64,000 nucleotides of DNA from Rhizobiaceae bacterium (GTDB lineage: Bacteria > Pseudomonadota > Alphaproteobacteria > Rhizobiales > Rhizobiaceae): NCBI GenBank assembly GCA_017643495.1, contig JAEPNK010000002.1, positions 124,001-188,000 on the forward strand, read 5' to 3'. The position numbers and the translations under genes are program-made. The notes beneath the pieces are model-generated. The model saw only the letters and a program-made list of their open reading frames with translations. It did not search any database and was not told where the DNA came from. Shown piece by piece: positions 37,784 through 46,221 of this stretch; the stretch's first letter is position 1; every line of letters begins with the position of its first letter.

Positions 37784-37857
37784 TGGAGGCATCGCCCGGA
37801 ATCGAACCGGGGTTCACGGATTTGCAATCCGGTGCGTCACCACTCCGCCACGATGCC
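37784..37857 (-). tRNA. tRNA-Cys (anticodon GCA)
   Basis: A 74-base cloverleaf on the minus strand with 7-bp acceptor stem GGCATCG/CGATGCC, anticodon loop TTGCAAA (GCA), T arm CCCGG-TTCGATT-CCGGG, and an encoded 3' CCA. The outermost anticodon-stem pair is a C-T mismatch. It points away from the tRNA-Asn gene. Confidence 0.95.
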
Positions 37858-38029
37858 TCAACAGGCTTTCAGCTAGAGGATAAAATCGTCCGGCGCAAGA
37901 TGGTCCATGCCATTTATTCAAATTTATCACTAACCGGAAGCCTGATCGGGCAGGATAAAAAAATACATCGAAAAATGCCAAAATCCCACTTGGCAAAGCA
38001 CATGACAACTTGTTATATGCGCGAACCGT

Positions 38030-38104
38030 TCCCCGATAGCTCAGTGGTAGAGCAGTTGACTGTTAATCAATTGGTCGCAAGTTCGAATCTTGCTCGGGGA
38101 GCCA
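38030..38104 (+). tRNA. tRNA-Asn (anticodon GTT)
   Basis: A 75-base cloverleaf with acceptor stem TCCCCGA/TCGGGGA, D arm AGCTCAGTGGTAGAGC, anticodon loop CTGTTAA (GTT), T loop TTCGAAT and an encoded GCCA end. It is divergent from tRNA-Cys, with 172 bases between them. Confidence 0.96.
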
Positions 38105-38140
38105 CCATCAAAACCCTTTTCGCCACATACTCCAGCCTGG

Positions 38141-39079
38141 TTAGCCATTGGCTACATTCAGCACCTGCGCGGCATGCTCTTGGTATGAGGCACCGATAAT
38201 CCGGTCTCGTCCCTGCTCTTTGGCCTGATAAAGCAATTCATCCGAAAACTTGAGAATGCATTCTGGCTTGGCAAATTCCGGCACAACCATCGTTACGCCG
38301 AAGCTTGCAGTACAAGAAATCAAGCCTGTATCTGCAAACAGGGCAATCTTCTTGATTGCTTCCCGCAGATGTTCACAGGCAGTCACAGCTCCCTCAAGGT
38401 TTGTGTTGGGAAACAGAATGGCAAATTCCTCGCCACCCAGCCGGCCCGCCACATCATACGCACGCAATTGGGTGCGGAAAATGTCTGCAAAGCGGACCAG
38501 AATGGTATCGCCTGCATTGTGCCCGTGCTCGTCATTGATGTTTTTGAAGAAATCTATGTCGAGCATGGCAACCGAAAAAGGGGAATCAAACCGGTTGAAG
38601 CGGCTGAACTCTGCCTCCAGCAATTTCATGAACTCCCGCCGATTGGCCAGGCCGGTAAGCGAATCGGTTTTCGCAAGCTTGCCGAGATGATCGCAAATGA
38701 CCTGAAAATCGCGAATGCTGATGATTGCAATCAGTTCGCCGTTCTCCACTACAGGAAGATGGCGCACACCGATCTCGCTCATCCGGTTCATTGCATCACT
38801 GACTTCATCATCAGGATCGCTGGTAACAACATTGCGGGACATGATGTCTGATACGGTGAAACTTGACATCTTTTCCGGTGAACGGCTCATCAACCGGACG
38901 AGGTCGCGTTCGGTGACGATACCGACCAGTTTTCCGTCTGCATCCACTACGGCAGAAGCACCGAAACCATGGCTACTCATCTGCGATGCCAGGTCTAGTA
39001 TTGGGCAATCCGGAGCAACCTTGTTGACTTCGGTTTTCTGCCGTTGTTCGAGCAATTCGTGAACGTACACTCTGCTCAC
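38141..39079 (-). CDS. Diguanylate cyclase with paired CBS domains (CBS-CBS-GGDEF)
   Basis: A 312-residue cytoplasmic protein. Two CBS domains (about 18-70 and 75-130) form a Bateman module that usually binds adenine nucleotides. A GGDEF domain follows (about 138-300) with an intact active site GGEEF (215-219) and an intact inhibitory RxxD site (RAYD, 206-209) exactly five residues upstream, so it should make c-di-GMP and be product-inhibited. The likely meaning is nucleotide-responsive c-di-GMP synthesis. The start is GTG 39079; GTG 39070, with an AGGTGA box five bases upstream, is an alternative. It lies 178 bases downstream of the nucleotide cyclase gene. Confidence 0.92.
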   Translation of the reverse strand: MSRVYVHELLEQRQKTEVNKVAPDCPILDLASQMSSHGFGASAVVDADGKLVGIVTERDLVRLMSRSPEKMSSFTVSDIMSRNVVTSDPDDEVSDAMNRMSEIGVRHLPVVENGELIAIISIRDFQVICDHLGKLAKTDSLTGLANRREFMKLLEAEFSRFNRFDSPFSVAMLDIDFFKNINDEHGHNAGDTILVRFADIFRTQLRAYDVAGRLGGEEFAILFPNTNLEGAVTACEHLREAIKKIALFADTGLISCTASFGVTMVVPEFAKPECILKFSDELLYQAKEQGRDRIIGASYQEHAAQVLNVANG

Positions 39080-39257
39080 CTTTTTTCTGGGGCGAATAGG
39101 TAATTCGGTACCTAGCGAAGCTTGCGTCTAGCTGAAAAGTGCAGAAAAACGCCGGTTTTCATGCATTTGGGTTCGGTATGAACCGCTTTTGAGCATTTTT
39201 GCATCATTTTCGGAATTTTGTACCGCTCCACAAACGGGCAGAACGGGAATCAGGCTT

Positions 39258-40478
39258 TCAACCGGTCTGGCCATTTTTCCAGCTGAAAAGCTCGGTTTTG
39301 TGCCCGACGCCATCAAGCTGGTGCTGACCAAGTGATTCCCAGAACTCGGGGATCAGACGCGCAAAACTTGCGTCAGCAAGCACTGAATGGCCCAACTCCT
39401 TTGTCTTGTTTTCAATCCGCGCCGCCTCATTAACGGTCGGGCTGATAACAGAAAAGCTCAACCGGGAAGGAATGCCTATGTTCCCGAACATGACCTCTCC
39501 CTTGTTGAGCGCAATACCGTAGCCGAACCGCTGCAAGCCCTCTGCCTCCCGCAACCTGTTCACACTCACGGAAATGCTGTTTGCGTCTGCAACCGCATGA
39601 TTGGCAGCCAGGGCAGCGTTTTTCAATTCTTCATCGCTTTCAAACGGAAAGATTGCCAACACCGCATCACCGATGAAGTCGAGTATTTCACCACCGTGCT
39701 GAACTACAGGAGCGGCTGTCGCACTGAAGAACGCATTGAGCATGTCGAAATAGGCTTCAGGCTCCATGGTCTCTGCCAGACGGGTCGAGTTTCTCATGTC
39801 GGAATACCAGACAACAGCCCTTGTCCTCTTTCCGTCCCCTCTCCTGATCTGACCTTCAAGCACATATTTCCCGGCACGCTCACCTAGATACGTTGTGGTG
39901 ATATTGTCCGTAATGCGTGACTGGATGCCGGATTTGCAGGCAACCGCGAGGCGGCGCTGCGTCTTCTGGAGTGCCAGTATGTGGTCTTCCGTAAACCCCT
40001 TTTCCGCCTTGGTCGCAAACGTTGCCAGCACACCACGACTATTGCCGTCCTCGTGAACCCGGAATGCAGTACCTCCAAGTGTGGTACCCAGCAGCAGGTA
40101 ATCGGTAAAACCTTCTTTCTGCAAATCCTCGAGCAACTCGAAGTCCGCATTGGCATCAGGTCCGCTAAGGCGCCTTCTGAAAGTGTCCACCTTGTGATCA
40201 ACCATGAATTTCAGCGGGCTTTTCATCCACTGGTCTGAAAGGTTGTCACGATGTTCGAACTGCTCAAGTCGTGCTTCAGCCCCCTGCTCCCACAACACGG
40301 TCTCACCGGTAAACAGCGGGTGCAGCGTCGGCCAGAACAGCCGCGCCCGGGTAATGGGAATTCCCACACTGTTCAACCGCAGGCATGTGGTTTCGAACAG
40401 TTTGACAATATCACCATTTCCAAGCGCCTGCTCCACCAGCCATTCTCGAACAGGTGCTAAAAGCGCATCAAAACTCAT
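39258..40478 (-). CDS. Class III nucleotide cyclase with N-terminal sensory region
   Basis: A 406-residue protein. Residues 1 to about 185 form a GAF-like or other sensor region conserved in alphaproteobacterial adenylate/guanylate cyclases. The class III catalytic domain spans about 215-395. Both metal-binding aspartates (Asp227 in YSDMR, Asp271 in FIGDAV) and the transition-state Asn350/Arg354 (VNEAAR) are present. The two positions that normally select adenine differ: Lys is replaced by Asp267 and Asp by Ser341. The enzyme may be active but its nucleotide preference cannot be read from the sequence. It is divergent from the pseudo-ABC operon, with 187 bases between starts. Confidence 0.88.
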   Translation of the reverse strand: MSFDALLAPVREWLVEQALGNGDIVKLFETTCLRLNSVGIPITRARLFWPTLHPLFTGETVLWEQGAEARLEQFEHRDNLSDQWMKSPLKFMVDHKVDTFRRRLSGPDANADFELLEDLQKEGFTDYLLLGTTLGGTAFRVHEDGNSRGVLATFATKAEKGFTEDHILALQKTQRRLAVACKSGIQSRITDNITTTYLGERAGKYVLEGQIRRGDGKRTRAVVWYSDMRNSTRLAETMEPEAYFDMLNAFFSATAAPVVQHGGEILDFIGDAVLAIFPFESDEELKNAALAANHAVADANSISVSVNRLREAEGLQRFGYGIALNKGEVMFGNIGIPSRLSFSVISPTVNEAARIENKTKELGHSVLADASFARLIPEFWESLGQHQLDGVGHKTELFSWKNGQTG

Positions 40479-40665
40479 TTCCGGCCGGTTTCCTCTCTCT
40501 TGGCAGCATCCCTATCTAGGTCGGCCAACCACGATCTAACACCCGTCACTGACAATAAATCAAGGAAATGTGTTCTCGGGGCCTTTTCTGTGCAGATATT
40601 GCTGATATTCTCCGACATCGGGGATTTCCAAGCCGAGACAACAATACAAGCTCAAGAAGATCGGG

Positions 40666-43392
40666 ATGGAACGCAATCTTTTAAAGTATATCTGGATGCA
40701 TTCCAGAGGTGACCAGCTCTGGATGCTGGTCGTTATCCTCGCATCCATGCCGACATATTTTCTGAGTCTCGAACTCCCGAAACGGATCGTAAACGGACCA
40801 ATCCAGGGCAAGGGGTTTGAGAACCCCGGCGATACCGAAACAATCATGCAGATAGACCTGCCGTTTTCCGGCTGGCTGTTTGGTGAACCGCTTACCCTGT
40901 TTTCCGGCTTTTCAATGGAACGGGTTGATCTGCTGTTCACGCTTTCAGGCATGTTCCTGCTTCTTGTTTTCGCAAACGGCATGTTCAAGCTCTATATCAA
41001 CACCTACAAAGGCCGCATGGGTGAGCGCATATTGCGCCGGCTGCGATATGAGTTGTTTGATCGTGTACTGCGTTATCCCTTGTCCCGCTTCCGGCGCACA
41101 AAGGCTTCCGAGATCGCCACCATGATCAAGGATGAAGTCGAACCGATGGGTGAATATATCGGCGATGCATTTACCCAGCCGCTTTTTCTTGGTGGCCAGG
41201 CGCTTGTCGCACTGCTCTTCATTTTTCTTCAAAATGCCTGGCTTGGTCTGGCAACACTCGTGGTGATTGCCTTTCAGGCCTGGCTCATTCCGCTTTTGCG
41301 GAGACGGCTGATCGAACTGCAGCGTGAGCGCCAGATTGCAGCCCGGAAATTTGCAGGGCGCCTGGGTGAAATTGTCGAGGGCATCCAGGATTCACATACC
41401 AATGACATCACCAATTACCAACGTGCCGAAATCACCAGCATACTGGGACGGCTGTTTTTCATTCGCTTCGAACTTTTCCAGCGCAAGTTCAGTGTTAAGT
41501 TCATCAACAACCTGCTGATCCAGTTCCTTGCTTTCTTCTTTTACGCAGTGGGGGGCTATCTTGCCATTCGCGGAACACTCGATATCGGCCAGTTGATCGG
41601 TGTGATTGTTGCATACAAGGACCTCCCTGCCCCGGTCCGCGGCCTGATCGACCAGGACCAGAAACGGCTGGCAGTCGAAGCAAGATACGCCCAGATCGTC
41701 GAACAGTTTGCGGCCGACGACCTTCAGGACCCTGCCCGCCAGTCCATGCCAAAAGGAAGCGTACCAAGAATTAGCCGGGGCTATGAAGTAACAAAACTAG
41801 CCGCTGTGGATGATACGGGTTCAAAGCTGATCGAAAACGCAACAGTCACTATTGGCAAGGACGAGAAGGTTGCGATAGTTGGCAATTTCAACAGCGGCGC
41901 CCGGAATTTCGCAGAAATCCTTGCAGGTGTGCTCGAACCTTCTTCAGGCAAGGCGCTTCTGGATGGCCAGTCCATACATGAACACCCCGAATACATAACA
42001 GGACGCCGGCTTGGGTACATTGATGGCAACACTTATTTCCCGCAAGGCACCATCATTGATGTGCTGACTTACATTCTCAGGAACCAGCCGGTTAGCGAAG
42101 CTGTTCTCGATGTATCAATGGAGAAACGAAGCTCTTTGGAAGAGTCGGAAATAAAGCGGGCAGGAAATTTTGATGTTGATTACAATCTCAACTGGATAAA
42201 CTACGAGGAACTGGGTCTCGGCAGCGAAGCCGAACTTGTTGACAATGTACGCGCTGTTTTGTGCGATGTCGGCATGGAGGCCGATGTCCATGCGCTCGGC
42301 CTTCGCGGCACACTCGACCCTGAAACGCATCCTGAACTGGCCGAGAAGCTCCTCGAGGCCAGAAAGGCTTTCCGTGAACGGCTGGATGAGCTTGGCTTTT
42401 CCGAATTCGTGGAGCCATTCGACCCCGACCGCTACAACGGACAATCATCCATTGCAGAAAACCTGCTGTTTGGTACGGCCCTTGATGACACGTTCAAATT
42501 GCAAAAGCTGCCGGACAACAAACTGCTATCAGACGTTTTGAAAGAGCAAAAGCTCGAAGAAACCCTGTTCGAGATGGGCAAGGAGGTTGCAGAAACCACA
42601 ATCGAGCTATTTGGCGATCTTGATCCGGACAACCCGTTTTTTGATCAGCTCAACTACATGAATGCTGACGATCTTCCGGAATATCGTGCCACACTCAACC
42701 GTATTGGCAACAAACCGCTTGCTGAAGCAACCAAGGCAGATCGCCGGATGATCATGGAACTGTCCTTCTCCTACACAGAAGAGCAAAACCGTCTCGGCCT
42801 GTTGAGCGACGAACTGAAGGAAAAACTGCTTCAGGCAAGACGTTCATTGCACGAGCGCCTTGAAAAAATGGACGCAAACCCGGTCGCCTTTTATGAGCCG
42901 GACAAATACAATCCCGCTGCATCCCTGCAGGACAACGTGTTGTTGGGCCGCGTTTCGCAAACCGTGGCAGAAGGCAATGAGCGCGTGTCCATGGCCATTC
43001 GTGACCTTCTGGACGAAATGGGCCTGACGGATGACATTTTCCATATCGGCCTGACCTTCAACATCGGCTCCGGAGGCAAACGCCTTACCACCACCCAACG
43101 CCAGAAAATGCATCTGGCGAGAGCGATGTTGAAAAAACCCGATATCCTGATTGCCAACCAGGCCATGAACAACCTGGGAACCAGGGAGCAGGGAGAAATC
43201 ATCTCCATGGTGCTTGAGAAAGCAGGCATGGACGACAGCTACATGAACGGGGTAATCTGGGTTCCGATGAATGCCGGTTATTCAGCAATGTTTGACAGGG
43301 TGCTCGTGTTTGAGGACGGTGTACTGATCGCCGATGATACACCGGAAGCCCTGAAGAATAGCAACGAAACCTATCAGTCACTGATCAGCTAG
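40666..43392 (+). CDS. ABC-exporter-like membrane protein with degenerate, expanded nucleotide-binding domain
   Basis: A 908-residue protein. Residues about 10-330 resemble a type I ABC exporter membrane domain (hydrophobic segments near 18-36, 88-110, 172-212, 280-303). The ATPase part (about 375-908) is more than twice normal size. Walker A is GNFNSGAR (406-413) without Lys. The signature is GSGGKRLTTTQRQKMHLARA (801-820), with an insertion after GG-K. Walker B is ILIANQAM (827-834), with Asn/Gln where Asp/Glu are needed, and the H-loop region VPMNAGY lacks His. An insertion of about 330 residues between Q-loop and signature contains repeats. ATP hydrolysis is unlikely; a sensor or scaffold role is inferred. 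First gene of a unit with the cNMP-binding and MBL genes. Confidence 0.85.
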   Translation: MERNLLKYIWMHSRGDQLWMLVVILASMPTYFLSLELPKRIVNGPIQGKGFENPGDTETIMQIDLPFSGWLFGEPLTLFSGFSMERVDLLFTLSGMFLLLVFANGMFKLYINTYKGRMGERILRRLRYELFDRVLRYPLSRFRRTKASEIATMIKDEVEPMGEYIGDAFTQPLFLGGQALVALLFIFLQNAWLGLATLVVIAFQAWLIPLLRRRLIELQRERQIAARKFAGRLGEIVEGIQDSHTNDITNYQRAEITSILGRLFFIRFELFQRKFSVKFINNLLIQFLAFFFYAVGGYLAIRGTLDIGQLIGVIVAYKDLPAPVRGLIDQDQKRLAVEARYAQIVEQFAADDLQDPARQSMPKGSVPRISRGYEVTKLAAVDDTGSKLIENATVTIGKDEKVAIVGNFNSGARNFAEILAGVLEPSSGKALLDGQSIHEHPEYITGRRLGYIDGNTYFPQGTIIDVLTYILRNQPVSEAVLDVSMEKRSSLEESEIKRAGNFDVDYNLNWINYEELGLGSEAELVDNVRAVLCDVGMEADVHALGLRGTLDPETHPELAEKLLEARKAFRERLDELGFSEFVEPFDPDRYNGQSSIAENLLFGTALDDTFKLQKLPDNKLLSDVLKEQKLEETLFEMGKEVAETTIELFGDLDPDNPFFDQLNYMNADDLPEYRATLNRIGNKPLAEATKADRRMIMELSFSYTEEQNRLGLLSDELKEKLLQARRSLHERLEKMDANPVAFYEPDKYNPAASLQDNVLLGRVSQTVAEGNERVSMAIRDLLDEMGLTDDIFHIGLTFNIGSGGKRLTTTQRQKMHLARAMLKKPDILIANQAMNNLGTREQGEIISMVLEKAGMDDSYMNGVIWVPMNAGYSAMFDRVLVFEDGVLIADDTPEALKNSNETYQSLIS

Positions 43393-43417
43393 GGCTGGAT
43401 TGAGGAGCGAAAGAATA

Positions 43418-43888
43418 ATGGCCACCTTGTCTGAAGAAGTGGAAATGTTGCGGAAAATTCCGCTGTTTTCAGGAATCGATCCGGGCAAGCTCAAGCTTCT
43501 TGCCTTCGCTTCCGATCGCAAGGTGTACAAGAAGGGACAGGATCTGTTCAAACAGGGCGACATCGGCGATGCAGCCTACGTGATTGTCAGTGGCAGTGCG
43601 GAAATCATTGTTGATTCAGATCAGGGCGAAGTCGCTGTCGCCCATGTGGGTGCCAACGAATTCATAGGCGAGATATCCATCCTTTGTGACGTTCCGCGAA
43701 CCGCCACCGTACGTTCCTGCGATACTCTGGAAACCCTGAAAATCAAGAAAGAACACTTTATCGGTCTAGTGACCCAGGTGCCGGATCTGGGTGTCGAGGT
43801 GATGCGTGAACTTGCATCCCGCCTCAGCAAAACAACCGCCGAACTCGGCGAAGCACGGCGCGAACTATCCGCTGCCAAAAGCTGTTGA
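43418..43888 (+). CDS. Stand-alone cyclic-nucleotide-binding domain protein
   Basis: A 156-residue protein made of one cNMP-binding domain (about 12-125) and a short helical tail; no DNA-binding domain follows, so it is not a CRP-type transcription factor. The phosphate-binding cassette GEISILCDVPRTATV (84-98) keeps the Gly-Glu and Arg-Thr-Ala residues of functional cAMP/cGMP sites. ATG at 43418 was chosen with GAGGAG ten bases upstream; an in-frame TTG lies six codons earlier. It starts 25 bases after the ABC-like gene and ends 22 bases before the hydrolase gene, so the three are probably one operon. Confidence 0.9.
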   Translation: MATLSEEVEMLRKIPLFSGIDPGKLKLLAFASDRKVYKKGQDLFKQGDIGDAAYVIVSGSAEIIVDSDQGEVAVAHVGANEFIGEISILCDVPRTATVRSCDTLETLKIKKEHFIGLVTQVPDLGVEVMRELASRLSKTTAELGEARRELSAAKSC

Positions 43889-43910
43889 AGGGCAGATCCG
43901 TAAAGGCTCC

Positions 43911-44756
43911 ATGAGTACCAGCACACAAAACGAACAGTTCGAAATCCGCTTTTGGGGCACACGCGGAACCCTGCCCACCCCCGGGCCACAGTTTGCACGT
44001 GCAGGCGGCAATACAAACTGCACGGAAATAACCTGCGGTTCACACACCATTGTCATTGATGCAGGAACAGGCATCAGGGAGCTTGGCAGCAAGCTCATTT
44101 CCAGCTGCGAAAACCAGCATATTCACCTGCTGCTCACCCATGCGCATTACGATCATGTCGAAGGCATACCCTTCTTTGCCCCGTTTTTCTCACATGGCGA
44201 CAAGCTTGATGTTTACAGTGGGCCGCTGGACGGAAGCTCAGGCACCGAGGAGACCGTCAAGAACCTCATGCGCCGGCCCTATTTTCCGGTATCCCCCGAT
44301 GTCTTCACTGCAGACGTAACCTACAACGATGTTGTTCCGGGGGAAGTGTTTCACTTTGCCGAGAACCTGAAGGTTTCCACGGCTCCCCTGAATCATCCCG
44401 GCGGGGCAACCGCTTACCGGATTGATTTCAATGGCCGCTCTTTTGCCTGCATAACGGATACGGAACACACACCCGGAAAGCCTGACGAAAACGTGCTCGG
44501 CCTGATCGAAAACGTAGATATATTTACATATGACTGCAGCCTGACCGATGAAGAATTGCCCGATTTTGCCGGATATGGCCATTCCACCTATGAGGAAGGC
44601 ATCAGGCTGGCGAAGCTTGCCAGGGCCGGTGCTGTACGCGCTGTCCACCACATGCCTTTCCGCACTGACCAGGAACTGGACCGGATAGAAAAAAGCATGC
44701 AGGCTGACGAATATGATTTTGCCATGGCCCGGGAAAATGACATCGTGAAATTATGA
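43911..44756 (+). CDS. Metallo-beta-lactamase-fold hydrolase
   Basis: A 281-residue MBL-fold enzyme with a complete two-metal site: HAHYDH (77-82), His162 in LNHPGG, Asp183 in ITDTEH and His246/247 in AVHHMPF. The N-terminal block FWGTRGTLPTPGP followed by GGNTNC belongs to an MBL subgroup related to phosphodiesterases and tRNase Z. The substrate is unknown; a cyclic-nucleotide phosphodiesterase activity would fit its neighbours but is inference. ATG at 43911 was chosen because longer starts overlap the cNMP-binding gene in another frame. It is the last gene before a 132-base gap. Confidence 0.88.
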   Translation: MSTSTQNEQFEIRFWGTRGTLPTPGPQFARAGGNTNCTEITCGSHTIVIDAGTGIRELGSKLISSCENQHIHLLLTHAHYDHVEGIPFFAPFFSHGDKLDVYSGPLDGSSGTEETVKNLMRRPYFPVSPDVFTADVTYNDVVPGEVFHFAENLKVSTAPLNHPGGATAYRIDFNGRSFACITDTEHTPGKPDENVLGLIENVDIFTYDCSLTDEELPDFAGYGHSTYEEGIRLAKLARAGAVRAVHHMPFRTDQELDRIEKSMQADEYDFAMARENDIVKL

Positions 44757-44888
44757 TGCCATGGCCTGAAACAATTATCTGAAACAACGCGTTATTTGGG
44801 ATGACCGGCGACGTTGGCGCCCTATGTCATTTTCAAACAACAATATTACGGTTTTCGGACCGGCAAGGCAGTTTCGGGATAATCAAAT

Positions 44889-46217
44889 ATGAAAATAGCG
44901 GTAATTGGCTCAGGTGTTTCAGGCAACGCGGCTGCCTGGGCCCTTTCGAAAACCCATGACGTAACCGTTTTTGAAAAACGCAACCGTATCGGCGGGCATT
45001 CCGCAACTGTCACGATAGACCATCACGGCAAGTCCATTGCCGTTGATACCGGGTTTATTGTCTACAACGAATTGAATTACCCGCTTCTGGTCAAGCTGTT
45101 CGAGCACCTGAAGGTCCCGGTAAAATCTTCAGCGATGACGTTTTCGGTTTCGCTGGACAATGGCAAGCTGGAATGGTGCGGCTCAAAGCTGAAAGGCATT
45201 TTTGCACAGCCCTGGAACCTGTTTTCCATCAGTTTTCTGAGCATGTTGAGGGAAATTTTGCGGTTCAACAGCCTGGCAAGACGAGACCTGGACAGCGGCG
45301 CCCTGTGCGGGCTGACACTCAATGAATACCTCCAGAAATCAGCTTTCTCGAACCGCTTGAAGAATGACTACCTTGTACCGATGACCTCAGCCATCTGGTC
45401 AACTCCCAGCAGGAAAATGCTTGAGTTCCCTGCCGAGAGCCTGATCCGTTTCATGAAAAACCATGCCCTGATCCAGAAAAAGCGCCCCGACTGGAAGACC
45501 GTAGACGGCGGCAGCAGAAACTATGTTGAACGCCTGGTAAGGGACTCCAATGCCCGGTACCGCCTCGCAACGGAGGTTACATGCCTTCGGCGCACACCGC
45601 ATGGCGTTGAACTGCACCTGGCAGATGGCGGGATCGAACATTTCGATGAAGTGGTTCTGGCAACCCATTCCGACCAGTCACTGAAAATGATCGGTGATGC
45701 TTCACCAGATGAGCGCAGTATACTGGGTACGATAAAATACGTTACCAATGATGTCTGGCTTCACTGCGACCCGGCCCTGATGCCGAAACGCAAAAATGCC
45801 TGGGCTTCCTGGAACTATCTTGGAGCCATGAGTGCGGAAGACAACCGCGATGTTTCAGTCACATACTGGATGAACAAGTTGCAGGGTATAGATCCATCAC
45901 ACCCGGTCTTTGTGACATTGAACCCGTTGCTGGAGCCCCGGCAGGACAAAACTTTTGGTCGTTACGCATACGCCCATCCACTTTTCAATCATGATGCCAT
46001 CGCGGCCCAGGAAAAACTTCCTCGCATACAGGGTAAAAACCGTGTCTGGTTTTGTGGCGCGTGGACCGGTTTCGGTTTTCACGAGGACGGACTGGCTTCG
46101 GGCCTTGAAGTAGCCCGCCAGCTTGGCGGGATCATTCCGTGGGAAGACAACCATGAAGAGCGGAAAACCGCGGGCGTGCCGATAAGTGAAATTCCGATGG
46201 TCGAAGCTGCAGAATAG
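44889..46217 (+). CDS. FAD-dependent oxidoreductase (amine-oxidase-like) linked to CFA synthase
   Basis: A 442-residue flavoprotein. The dinucleotide-binding GSGVSG lies at 7-12, an ADP-ribose Glu in VTVFEKRNRIGGH near residue 30, and a C-terminal FAD contact in WFCGAWTGFGFHEDGL near residue 390. It belongs to the amine-oxidase/phytoene-desaturase-like group often encoded with DUF1365 and cyclopropane-fatty-acid synthase genes, where it probably acts on modified membrane lipids. The exact reaction is unknown. It is first of a three-gene run; DUF1365 follows after 4 bases. A TGAAAC-N17-CGTTAT pair at 44767-44795 weakly resembles an EcfG-type promoter. Confidence 0.88.
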   Translation: MKIAVIGSGVSGNAAAWALSKTHDVTVFEKRNRIGGHSATVTIDHHGKSIAVDTGFIVYNELNYPLLVKLFEHLKVPVKSSAMTFSVSLDNGKLEWCGSKLKGIFAQPWNLFSISFLSMLREILRFNSLARRDLDSGALCGLTLNEYLQKSAFSNRLKNDYLVPMTSAIWSTPSRKMLEFPAESLIRFMKNHALIQKKRPDWKTVDGGSRNYVERLVRDSNARYRLATEVTCLRRTPHGVELHLADGGIEHFDEVVLATHSDQSLKMIGDASPDERSILGTIKYVTNDVWLHCDPALMPKRKNAWASWNYLGAMSAEDNRDVSVTYWMNKLQGIDPSHPVFVTLNPLLEPRQDKTFGRYAYAHPLFNHDAIAAQEKLPRIQGKNRVWFCGAWTGFGFHEDGLASGLEVARQLGGIIPWEDNHEERKTAGVPISEIPMVEAAE

Positions 46218-46221
46218 CTGT

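Noticed and set aside
44767-44795. TGAAAC-N17-CGTTAT resembling an EcfG (general stress sigma) promoter before the flavoprotein gene
   Set aside because: It differs from GGAAC in the -35 box, and a one-mismatch match of this length is expected several times per window by chance, so it was only mentioned in the gene entry.
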